From: Paenalcaligenes faecalis
Lineage (GTDB): Bacteria; Pseudomonadota; Gammaproteobacteria; Burkholderiales; Burkholderiaceae_B
Length of the DNA: 64,000 bases
NCBI RefSeq assembly: GCF_027557445.1
Contig: NZ_CP106841.1
Location: forward strand, 1,412,001-1,476,000
Direction: 5' to 3'
Shown: positions 1 to 7,155 of the stretch, piece after piece
How the letters are laid out: each line of letters begins with the position of its first letter
How positions within the stretch are numbered: the stretch's first letter is position 1
Notes under the pieces: model-generated
What the model saw: the letters and a program-made list of their open reading frames with translations, nothing else
Told to the model about the DNA's origin: nothing
The model's database searches: none
Made by a program: the position numbers and the translations under genes

Positions 1-181
1 GAATACGCGCAGTTAGAAAACTAAAACCTTCTAATAATCGCTCTACATATGGGTCAGCCACCTCTATGTCTTTCATGCCAAGACGCCCAGCTATTTTAGG
101 GTGCTGCTGGGCAAACTCTTTGCCCATTTCGCGCATAAAAGCTAATTCATTATTGTAATAATCTAAAAATGGCTTCGTCAT
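1..181 (-). CDS. tssF: TssF, T6SS baseplate subunit (N-terminus only)
   Basis: The gene runs off the left edge of the window; only about the first 60 residues are present, beginning MTKPFLDYYNNELAFMR and continuing with a GKEFAQQHPKIAGRL stretch. This opening (a YYxxEL motif followed by a FAxxxPkiAgRL segment) is characteristic of TssF/VasA/ImpG, the largest wedge subunit of the T6SS baseplate, which works with TssE, TssG and TssK in the cytoplasm. It follows the DUF3540 gene by 9 bases on the same strand and is probably the continuation of the tssA-tssB-tssC-hcp-tssE operon. Its usual partner tssG is not next to it but at 27985 on the other strand. What follows beyond the edge cannot be seen. 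Confidence 0.9.
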   Translation of the reverse strand, partial: MTKPFLDYYNNELAFMREMGKEFAQQHPKIAGRLGMKDIEVADPYVERLLEGFSFLTARI

Positions 182-190
182 AAAAACGCT

Positions 191-778
191 CTATCCCATA
201 TGGATTTGTTTACCATCCACCTTAACTAGCTCTTTGGCTGTCACGGTGGTGAAAGCGGAATGAACCCTAGCACTTTTTTCTGCTTGAATATCCACCCGAC
301 CAGCACGTGTTTTATCCACTTCCGATACCAGCTTCGTGCTGTTACGACTCATGACGGAAAGTCGCTCTACCACTAACTCATAGGCCTTGCCTAATAACTG
401 CGAGATCTTTACCCGCGCTGTTACCTTTTCACCGCTATACAGCAACTCATTGATTTGCCAATGCCCTTGCTGCGCCTGTAGATGAAGCTGTTGGCTTTCT
501 ATCGTGAGCTGGCCAGTAAAAGGCAAGATAGCTTGAGCGGGATTAGCTTGTTCAATCACAGCCAGCAAATACACCCGTTTTGGGTCTGGACCGCTAATTA
601 GGACCGTATCGCCCAGGCTAGGCTGCAACAAACAACTCGCAGCACGAGTACAACGCCATGGTTTGCCATCACACAAGACGGTATATTCAGATGAGGTTTG
701 ACCCGATATCTGTGTAATCACCCCAATTAACTGAATGGGATCATAAATAGGTAATACTTTATTCTGAGCTAACGACAT
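191..778 (-). CDS. DUF3540 family T6SS-associated protein
   Basis: A 195-residue soluble protein with no signal peptide or membrane segment. The N-terminal part (GVITQISGQ, then a cysteine-containing VLCDGKPW stretch) and the C-terminal part ending KELVKVDGKQIHMG match my recollection of the DUF3540 family. These proteins accompany DUF2169 and DUF4150 (PAAR-like) proteins in T6SS loci; their role is not established, and spike assembly or effector loading is suggested only by context. Two ATGs are adjacent; AGGAG lies 2 bases from the first and 5 from the second, so I use the second. Oddly, it lies between tssE and tssF, about 17 kb from the DUF2169/DUF4150 genes of this locus. Confidence 0.75.
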   Translation of the reverse strand: MSLAQNKVLPIYDPIQLIGVITQISGQTSSEYTVLCDGKPWRCTRAASCLLQPSLGDTVLISGPDPKRVYLLAVIEQANPAQAILPFTGQLTIESQQLHLQAQQGHWQINELLYSGEKVTARVKISQLLGKAYELVVERLSVMSRNSTKLVSEVDKTRAGRVDIQAEKSARVHSAFTTVTAKELVKVDGKQIHMG

Positions 779-818
779 CATGGCTCCTTTGTTTTATTAA
801 CAACAGGTACAAAGCACA

Positions 819-1421
819 CTAGGCATAGAAAGGGTGATCTAAAGCTTGAGAAACCTCTGCGTCGTCAATTTCGTCTAACTCTTGTAACGCAATCTGCCCG
901 CTTTCCAAATCAATCTCAGTGCGTACTAATAATTCTCTGGGGTATGGGTTTGCCCATAATTGCCCTTTAATCAACAATGCCACCACATTGTGATGCTGCA
1001 CTTGCGCTGCGTCACGTAAACAGCGCACGACCAATTGATCCGGCAAAATACGGGGTTCAAATTGAATAATCGCTTCTCGTACGGCTTGCTCTACCGTATT
1101 CCACTCTATCTCTGACACGCGCTTGCCAGCTAAAGCAGCCACACCAAAATTCAACGTGCTGTGCTTAACTTCAGGATACAAAGAGAGATCCTCATGTGAA
1201 TCTAAGCTAATCGTATTTAACAACCACGCTAAATCACGCAATACCGCTTGTTTTAATTGTGAAAAATCAAGAACCAAAGGATGTGGCTCGTGTCTTTGTA
1301 AGGGATCATCGTCTTGCAGCCGATCTAATAACGCAGGCTGTAATTGATGTTTAACGTGTGAATACATACCAGTGCGACTTTTGAACAAATACAGCAGTAA
1401 AGAACCACACCGTCGGCTCAT
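819..1421 (-). CDS. tssE: TssE, T6SS baseplate gp25-like subunit
   Basis: TssE is the gp25-like wedge component of the T6SS baseplate and initiates sheath assembly in the cytoplasm. Visible family features are LQPALLDRLQDDDP near the start, RDLAWLLNT in the first third, and VRCLRDAAQ with a hydrophobic ALLIKGQLWANP strand and acidic tail. The protein is 200 residues from the first ATG. Residues 1-18 have no equivalent in typical TssE, whose start would align with the internal ATG at 1367 (MYSHVKHQ). Neither start has a good Shine-Dalgarno sequence, so the start is uncertain and translation may depend on coupling to hcp, whose stop is about 20 bases upstream. Confidence 0.9.
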   Translation of the reverse strand: MSRRCGSLLLYLFKSRTGMYSHVKHQLQPALLDRLQDDDPLQRHEPHPLVLDFSQLKQAVLRDLAWLLNTISLDSHEDLSLYPEVKHSTLNFGVAALAGKRVSEIEWNTVEQAVREAIIQFEPRILPDQLVVRCLRDAAQVQHHNVVALLIKGQLWANPYPRELLVRTEIDLESGQIALQELDEIDDAEVSQALDHPFYA

Positions 1422-1442
1422 TACTGCTGCATCTGGGATAAA

Positions 1443-1928
1443 TTAAGCGCTTAGCTTATTTTGCTTAATGTCGTAACCAACGACCGACTCAGCACCTTTA
1501 CCGCCTTTGTCTGTTTGCTCCCAGTATTGCTGTTTCACTTTAGCTGCCTGGAATGCGTAGCTGACTTCAACGGCATCGCCTTCTTGTACACCACGGTACT
1601 GCACCGAAGTCACCAATACGTCTTCAAGAGTGATGCGTGTGTATTCCACTTGCTCACCACCCGCTTTACATACGGACACTTCAATTTTCCCTAAGTGCTT
1701 ACCTGTTGCACAGTGTTTCAATACCGCAGGTGTTGCACGGTCAATCAATGCCACCACATGCAAATCGTTGAAACTGGCCTTACCAGTACCACCGCCACCA
1801 CCGGCTGACATAGAACCAGGCTGTGTTGCGCCCCAAGAAAAGGATTGGATATTCGTCCAATCTTTATGGTTTGCATCTTTGGCCTCACCGCTGGCCCCTT
1901 CGATTTTCATAAACATATCAACTGCCAC
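1443..1928 (-). CDS. hcp: Hcp, T6SS inner tube protein
   Basis: Hcp hexamers stack into the tube that the sheath expels. The protein begins VAVDMFMKIEG (read as MAVDMF), the standard Hcp opening, followed by WTNIQSFSWGATQP, a glycine run (GGGGGTG) and SFNDLHVVALIDRATP, all typical of the Hcp1 family. The longer reading frame has an ATG nine codons upstream, but the GTG at 1928 is preceded at proper spacing by GGGAG and restores the family N-terminus, so I use it (161 residues). It lies between tssC and tssE; a hairpin at 1965-1982 separates it from tssC and may allow separate expression of this highly produced component. Confidence 0.95.
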   Translation of the reverse strand: MAVDMFMKIEGASGEAKDANHKDWTNIQSFSWGATQPGSMSAGGGGGTGKASFNDLHVVALIDRATPAVLKHCATGKHLGKIEVSVCKAGGEQVEYTRITLEDVLVTSVQYRGVQEGDAVEVSYAFQAAKVKQQYWEQTDKGGKGAESVVGYDIKQNKLSA

Positions 1929-1964
1929 AGTACTTCTCCCTATAATCAAGTACATTTAATTACA

Positions 1965-1982
1965 TAGAGGCGAATACCTCTA
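1965..1982 (-). promoter_or_regulatory. Intergenic hairpin between tssC and hcp
   Basis: TAGAGG and CCTCTA form a 6-bp stem with a 6-base loop in the 66-base gap between tssC and hcp. There is no U-run after it, so it is not a classical terminator. An mRNA-processing or stabilising element raising hcp over tssBC would fit, but this is inference. Confidence 0.4.
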
Positions 1983-1994
1983 CGACATGCCTGT

Positions 1995-3491
1995 CTAGGC
2001 CTCATTTTGCTTCAACGAAGGCAATTTAGAGACCAGACGTAAAGACACTGTTAAACCTTCGAGCTGATAATGCGGGCGCAAGAAAAAACGAGCCGCATAA
2101 TAGCCTGGATTGTCTTCAATTTCTTGCACCTGAACCTCGGCTGCCGCTAAGGGTTTGCGCGATTTGGTTTCTTGGGAAGAGTTCACTGGATCACCATCTA
2201 CATAGTTCATGATCCAGTCATTTAACCAACGTTCCATGTCATCACGTTCTTGAAAAGAACCCACCTTGTCACGCACAATGCATTTCAAATAATGAGCAAA
2301 GCGACAACACGCAAATAAATAGGGCAAACGGGCAGCCAAGCGGGCATTCGCCGTTGCATCTGGGTCATGGTATTCCGCTGGTTTTTGTAAAGACTGAGCA
2401 CCAATAAACGCTGCAAAATCTGAGTTTTTTCTATGCACCAATGGCATAAATCCGTTTTTGGCTAACTCGGCTTCACGTCTATCACTAATGGCAATTTCCG
2501 TGGGGCACTTCATATCAACGCCGCCATCATCAGTTGGAAAACTATGGGTAGGTAAATTCATTACCGCACCACCCGACTCCACACCACGGATTGAGGTACA
2601 CCAACCATACTCTTTAAATGAGCGATTGATATTGGCTGCCATTGCATAGGCTGAGTTAGCCCATGTGTATTTGCTGTGATCTGCCCCGTCCGTGCTTTCC
2701 TCAAAGTCGAACTCATCCACCGGATTTGTTCGTGCACCGTAAGGTAGACGTGCTAAAAAGCGAGGCATGGCTAAACCTATATATCGAGCGTCCTCAGACT
2801 CACGTAGACTACGCCATGCCGCATATTCTGTATTCGTAAAGATTTTGCTTAGATCTCGTGGATTAGCCAGTTCTTGCCAGCTATCCATTTGCATCACAGA
2901 GGGATCAGCCCCAGTGATGAATGGGCAGTGCGCCGCCGCACTGATTCGAGCCATCTCGCCCAGCAATTCAACATCAGGAGGACTATGATCAAAATGGTAG
3001 TCACCAACAATACAACCAATGGGTTCTCCACCAAACTGACCGTACTCAGACTCATAGACCTGTTTGAAAATAGGACTTTGATCCCACGCCACCCCTTTAT
3101 AGCGTTTTAGTGTGCGTCCCAAGTCTCGTTTGCTTAAACACATCACTCGAATCTTTAACTGCTCATCGGTCTCAGTGTTATTCACCAAGTAATGCAAACC
3201 GCGCCAAGCACCTTCCATTTGCTGGAATTCAGCATGATGTAAAACAGCATTGATCTGATCGGTTAATTTCTGATCAATTTCCGCAATAATTGCCTGAATC
3301 GTCGCATACGCATCACTGCTATGCTGCACGGTTTGTGACAAGGCTTGCTCTGCCAAAGTTTGCACAGCACTTTCTACCGCTGATTTGGCCTGTTCTGTTT
3401 TCGGCTTAAACTCTTTTTGCAAAAGCGCACTAAGCTCATCACTATTTTGGGTTAGTACGTTGTGTGCTTGGGTTTGTTGTGTAGTTAACAT
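1995..3491 (-). CDS. tssC: TssC (VipB), T6SS contractile sheath large subunit
   Basis: TssC pairs with TssB to form the contractile sheath around the Hcp tube. The 498-residue length matches the family, and conserved segments are visible: EFQQMEGAWRGLHYLV, YESEYGQFGGEPIGCIVGDY, FITGADPSVMQMDSW, LARLPYGARTNPVDEFDFEE and the C-terminal ARFFLRPHYQLEGLTVSLRLVSKLP. A Shine-Dalgarno AAGGATGG precedes the ATG. tssB lies just upstream (9-base gap), the usual tssB-tssC order, and ClpV encoded at 15106 would recycle the contracted sheath. All expected family blocks are present and I see nothing unusual. Confidence 0.97.
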   Translation of the reverse strand: MLTTQQTQAHNVLTQNSDELSALLQKEFKPKTEQAKSAVESAVQTLAEQALSQTVQHSSDAYATIQAIIAEIDQKLTDQINAVLHHAEFQQMEGAWRGLHYLVNNTETDEQLKIRVMCLSKRDLGRTLKRYKGVAWDQSPIFKQVYESEYGQFGGEPIGCIVGDYHFDHSPPDVELLGEMARISAAAHCPFITGADPSVMQMDSWQELANPRDLSKIFTNTEYAAWRSLRESEDARYIGLAMPRFLARLPYGARTNPVDEFDFEESTDGADHSKYTWANSAYAMAANINRSFKEYGWCTSIRGVESGGAVMNLPTHSFPTDDGGVDMKCPTEIAISDRREAELAKNGFMPLVHRKNSDFAAFIGAQSLQKPAEYHDPDATANARLAARLPYLFACCRFAHYLKCIVRDKVGSFQERDDMERWLNDWIMNYVDGDPVNSSQETKSRKPLAAAEVQVQEIEDNPGYYAARFFLRPHYQLEGLTVSLRLVSKLPSLKQNEA

Positions 3492-3500
3492 AGTCCATCC

Positions 3501-4037
3501 TTAGGGCTCTAGATCGTGAGCCTCATCCGTATCTACGGCTTGCTCAGCCTGCTGTTTGGCCTGAGCCGCTAAGGTATTAAGCAATGCTGGATTAGCTAAT
3601 ACTTGTTGTATTAATTCCTCCGCACCGGTTTTACCATCCATGTAGGTCAATAAATTAGCTAATTGTGTACGCGCCTCTAACAGTGCACGTAACGGTTCAA
3701 TTTTCTGTGCCACTTGAGCAGGATTAAAATCATCCATGCTCTCAAAACTCATATCCACACTTAACTGACCTTCACCCGTTAAGGTGTTTGGCACCTGAAA
3801 AGCAACGCGTGGGGAAATAGCTTTCACTCGTTCATCAAAGTTATCTATATCCACTTCCATGAACTTACGTTCGGAAACAGCAGGCTGCTCTATTTTAGAT
3901 TTGCCCGCTAAGTCGGCCATCACAGCCATGACAAAAGGCAGCTGTACCGTACGCTCGGCACCATATACCTCGACGTCATACTCAATTTGCACTCGGGGCG
4001 CTCGATTACGAGCAATAAATTTTTGTCCGCTGCTCAT
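3501..4037 (-). CDS. tssB: TssB (VipA), T6SS contractile sheath small subunit
   Basis: Small sheath subunit, partner of TssC. The N-terminus SSGQKFIARNRAPRVQIEYDVE, the LPFVMAVMADLAG segment, the KFMEVDIDNFDERVKAISPRV segment and FESMDDFNPAQVAQKI are canonical. GGAG lies 8 bases before the ATG at 4037 and only 2 bases before the ATG two codons upstream, so the shorter start (178 residues) is preferred. The gene directly precedes tssC. Confidence 0.97.
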   Translation of the reverse strand: MSSGQKFIARNRAPRVQIEYDVEVYGAERTVQLPFVMAVMADLAGKSKIEQPAVSERKFMEVDIDNFDERVKAISPRVAFQVPNTLTGEGQLSVDMSFESMDDFNPAQVAQKIEPLRALLEARTQLANLLTYMDGKTGAEELIQQVLANPALLNTLAAQAKQQAEQAVDTDEAHDLEP

Positions 4038-4099
4038 CACCATAACTCCTATTTCTTATGATTTAGCTAGTTAAACCAAACCGTTTCAACCGTAGATGG

Positions 4100-5137
4100 C
4101 TACTGATCTTTAGGCATCCACACTTCAAACTGCTCAGCACTGGAAGGGATTAAATTGTGTAGAATTTCAGGGAAACTCATGGGAATCGTTTGCTGCACAC
4201 GTCGCAACAAAAAAGGGGCTGGATGGCTAGGCTCGTGAGTTTCGAAATAACAGCAGATTTTCTCCAAAGCCTCTAAGGCTTGATCTCGACTTTGTATGGT
4301 CATCTCACTCCAACTCTGTGCCAGCGGTGCAATTGATGCTCCCTCTGTAGACGAATCCACCCTAACAGCCTCTGTCTCTACCGACTCTTGCTCGGTCGTA
4401 GCTGGTAAGCTGACCAATTGCGTCACGGTCTGAATCACCGCTAAGACTTCACTAAAATCCGGAGCCCACTCAGTCGCAAGCTGCTCTTGCACTAAAAGCT
4501 GAATGTCTTTCAATGATTGCTCAATCTGCAACAACGCCGACATCGGTGACTGAGCATCCTGCTGAGCCTGCTTTAGCAGCTCCTGTAAGCGTAATCGCCC
4601 ACCAGCAAAAAGCTCGGCCTTATTCCCCTCAATCACATGCTCGGCATCACGTAGACACAGCGAACCATGCTGTCCAGCCACTAAAGCACTATTACGGACT
4701 GCCTTAAATAGGCCTTCTTTATCCACAAAAGCACCTAATGCATTCATGCGAGGAAAGGGGTCTAACTCGCCTTCGTCTAGCAGCTGAGGATGTACCGACT
4801 CCCAATGCTCTTGAAAAAGCGCCAGCAATAGCGCTAAGCCTTCTGCATATGCCACTAAGCCAAAGCGTTCGACTCGAGCCCACGTCAGCAAAAGCAACAC
4901 TCTCAAATCTGCGGTCTCTTCTAGTAAGAGCTCTGCATTTTTTAACACCTGAGCCCAGTCTGGGCTTTGAGCTTCGATGATCGTGTCACCAAACTGTTGC
5001 TCTGGTTTTTCTGTTGCCGCTTGCTGCAAAGCTAAAAAACGAGGGTCGTATTCCAGATTCATTCCACACTGACAGTCGGACCAACGCTGCAGAAGCAATT
5101 CTTTGTCATATTTCATCATGAGCCGTATTGTAAACAT
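4100..5137 (-). CDS. tssA: TssA, T6SS assembly/cap protein
   Basis: TssA coordinates tube and sheath polymerisation at the baseplate. The N-terminal ImpA_N domain is recognisable by the WESVHPQLLDEGELDPFPRMNAL block near residues 112-134, preceded by LRVLLLLTWARVERFGLVAYAEGL. The C-terminal region has FETHEPSHPAPFLLRRVQ, typical of shorter TssA proteins (VasJ/ImpA type) that end in this interaction domain. Between them is a low-complexity Glu/Thr linker (about 245-270). Length 345 residues. The first ATG is used, with AAGAG nine bases upstream. It heads the tssA-tssB-tssC-hcp-tssE part of the block. Confidence 0.9.
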   Translation of the reverse strand: MFTIRLMMKYDKELLLQRWSDCQCGMNLEYDPRFLALQQAATEKPEQQFGDTIIEAQSPDWAQVLKNAELLLEETADLRVLLLLTWARVERFGLVAYAEGLALLLALFQEHWESVHPQLLDEGELDPFPRMNALGAFVDKEGLFKAVRNSALVAGQHGSLCLRDAEHVIEGNKAELFAGGRLRLQELLKQAQQDAQSPMSALLQIEQSLKDIQLLVQEQLATEWAPDFSEVLAVIQTVTQLVSLPATTEQESVETEAVRVDSSTEGASIAPLAQSWSEMTIQSRDQALEALEKICCYFETHEPSHPAPFLLRRVQQTIPMSFPEILHNLIPSSAEQFEVWMPKDQ

Positions 5138-5203
5138 CGATTATTACTCTTATATTTCAATTATTTGAAAATTTTAAGCGCCTGTCATAGTCGATGCACA
5201 TCA

Positions 5204-6418
5204 TTAAAATTTATGTCTAATAGTTACAGAGCTGTCTGCCTTAAGGTCAATGGATGTGTTGTAAGGAGGCAGGTCTCCATTCCGAACTTGAACCCGATAC
5301 TTGCCCGGTTTTAACTTCAATTCTTTTAAAGGCGGACTCGCACCATAACGACGTCCATTCACATACACATCCCCCCATGGCAATATGGCCAAGCGCACGG
5401 GCACCGTCCCAGCTTGCACCGCAGGCTTTGACTCCACAACAGGTGGCGCAGTCACTACGACAGCAGGCGGCTCTACAAGCGGAGGGGTATCGTCTAGAGC
5501 AAGCTCAGACGCATGTTCTTCGGTCACACTCTCTAATGACAAAGCCGCCTCACCTTCCACAGGCCTCAGTACGCTATCTAGCTCAAGAGCTGGCGCTAGC
5601 TCCACGACTTGCGGCTCTGGCTCCACAGGTAAAAAAGACGTTAATACAGGCTCACTTGGTTGGTGCTTAATCACAGGGGTCTCCACTACCTGAGCCATAT
5701 GATCTATCTGTACCTCTGAGGGTGTAGAACGCGTCAAGTATTGATACCCCCACGCCCCTGCAACAAGCGCCACGCCAAACAAAGCCAGATATAAAACCGT
5801 CGCTTTATGTCTCCCCCCCTCTGGGGGAGGAGGCGCTACGACAGGTGTATTAACGATGGTCTCAGGCTCACTGATAGTGGTGACTTGTTCGACAGGCAAA
5901 GGCGTCACACCCAAGTAAAGTAATAGTTCCTCTACCCCCGCTAAACGCAAAGCGGGGTCTTGCTCTGTTGCTAGATCAATCGCACGTAATATACGAGCAG
6001 ATATATTCGGATGAGCTCCCAGTGACAAACTAGGCATATCAATTAACCACCGGTCAGCCGCCACCGGAGGCAACTCTTTAGTGATGATGCTTCGCAACAG
6101 CATGCCTAAACCATAGACATCACTGAGTCCTGAAATAGACCAACTGGGGTCATCGGCTACGCATTCAAAAGGTAACCAAACAGAACGCGTAGCAGGCGTA
6201 GTTTCCAATAAAAATACACGTTGGTCCTGAACAAAAGTATGCTGGGGATCCCACGCCGCATAGGTCAATCCCTGCTCATGTAATCGAAGCAAGTCAGAGC
6301 CAATCTGCTGAGCAATAAGAAGTAGTGTTCTTTCTTTTATCGGTTGTTGCCACAACGAGGATTGCAAAAAAGGCACCATTTGCGGTGTAGGCTGCTGAAT
6401 CAGTGATAAATAATTCAT
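5204..6418 (-). CDS. T6SS-associated pseudokinase with TM segment and PEGA-like domain
   Basis: The first 170 residues resemble the C-lobe of a Ser/Thr protein kinase: LHEQGLTYAAWDPQHTFVQ occupies the place of the catalytic loop and GLSDVYGLGMLLRSI that of subdomain IX. The HRD motif is replaced by YAA, the catalytic Asp and following Asn are absent, no DFG is seen, and no glycine loop or N-lobe precedes, so catalysis is unlikely. Residues 206-228 form one membrane helix; a Pro/Glu/Val-rich periplasmic linker follows, and the end (about 345-404) looks PEGA-like (GDVYVNGRRYG, then LKPGKYRVQVRNG). It lies between tagF and tssA where other loci carry the PpkA kinase. A scaffold or sensor linking envelope and T6SS control is plausible but inferred. 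Confidence 0.65.
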   Translation of the reverse strand: MNYLSLIQQPTPQMVPFLQSSLWQQPIKERTLLLIAQQIGSDLLRLHEQGLTYAAWDPQHTFVQDQRVFLLETTPATRSVWLPFECVADDPSWSISGLSDVYGLGMLLRSIITKELPPVAADRWLIDMPSLSLGAHPNISARILRAIDLATEQDPALRLAGVEELLLYLGVTPLPVEQVTTISEPETIVNTPVVAPPPPEGGRHKATVLYLALFGVALVAGAWGYQYLTRSTPSEVQIDHMAQVVETPVIKHQPSEPVLTSFLPVEPEPQVVELAPALELDSVLRPVEGEAALSLESVTEEHASELALDDTPPLVEPPAVVVTAPPVVESKPAVQAGTVPVRLAILPWGDVYVNGRRYGASPPLKELKLKPGKYRVQVRNGDLPPYNTSIDLKADSSVTIRHKF

Positions 6419-6423
6419 AATAA

Positions 6424-7152
6424 TTAGGCTTGAGCCCCAAATAATCGACTAAACAAAAGCGGGGTTAATCGTCCACCATGTACTAAGGCGCGATGGGCTG
6501 CACCGGTTGCCTGATTCGTCCACCAATAACTGTTGTGCGTCTGCGGATGAAAACACTCGACGACGGCAGGCCATGAGAGCTGATCTTCCTCTATATCTGC
6601 TACAGGCGGTGACTCATGACCCATATTTAAAATAGATAAAATGGCATTATCATTCGTGGCAGAAACACTTGATGCCGTTGGCAACATCGCTGTCATCACA
6701 GGTGAAGCCTCTATCAGCGCTGCATCGAACTGAGGCACTGAGCAACCCTGCTGAGTCGCACTCTGTACTAAACGCCCTATCGTCTGTAAATAACGCGCAG
6801 CCCCCTGAAGCAATTGAGCTTGATACTGCTCTGCCGGCAGAACCAAAGACACCACTAAGGGATAGAGCCGCCCTACTCGATCCTGACTCGGCGCTATGCA
6901 GCCTAACTGTATCGTGGTGTGGTCCGAGCTTAATCCTGCAGGCAAGACAAAATTCCATATGGGAGCTCGCGCATAATACGGTTGCAAACTCCGTCCATGC
7001 TGCTTTTGCTCTACTAAACTCTGACTTAACCATTGGTGCCAAAAATTAATGGCGTCTGTTGGTATGCGCCGGTGCACGAAATCGCCTGCAGCAGGTAATT
7101 TTCCATACCAGCCCAAACCACGATATAGATCATCAATACATAATGTGGACAT
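6424..7152 (-). CDS. tagF: TagF, T6SS-associated protein (DUF2094)
   Basis: The N-terminus GLGWYGKLPAAGDFVHRRIP is the signature of TagF/ImpM proteins. In other bacteria TagF restrains T6SS activity post-translationally, apparently by binding the FHA protein. The product is 242 residues, soluble, with an internal VGRLYPLVVSLVLP segment conserved in the family. It follows tssM after 3 bases (the ATG has GGGGTGA upstream), and the FHA partner is encoded at 14555. Some TagF proteins are fused to a PppA phosphatase; this one is not, and no phosphatase gene is seen in the window. Confidence 0.9.
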   Translation of the reverse strand: MSTLCIDDLYRGLGWYGKLPAAGDFVHRRIPTDAINFWHQWLSQSLVEQKQHGRSLQPYYARAPIWNFVLPAGLSSDHTTIQLGCIAPSQDRVGRLYPLVVSLVLPAEQYQAQLLQGAARYLQTIGRLVQSATQQGCSVPQFDAALIEASPVMTAMLPTASSVSATNDNAILSILNMGHESPPVADIEEDQLSWPAVVECFHPQTHNSYWWTNQATGAAHRALVHGGRLTPLLFSRLFGAQA

Positions 7153-7155
7153 GGT

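Noticed and set aside
1956-1994. Terminator between tssC and hcp
   Set aside because: The hairpin has no following U-run and only a 6-bp stem.
5204-6418. Active Ser/Thr kinase (PpkA)
   Set aside because: No glycine loop, catalytic Asp or DFG motif is present.
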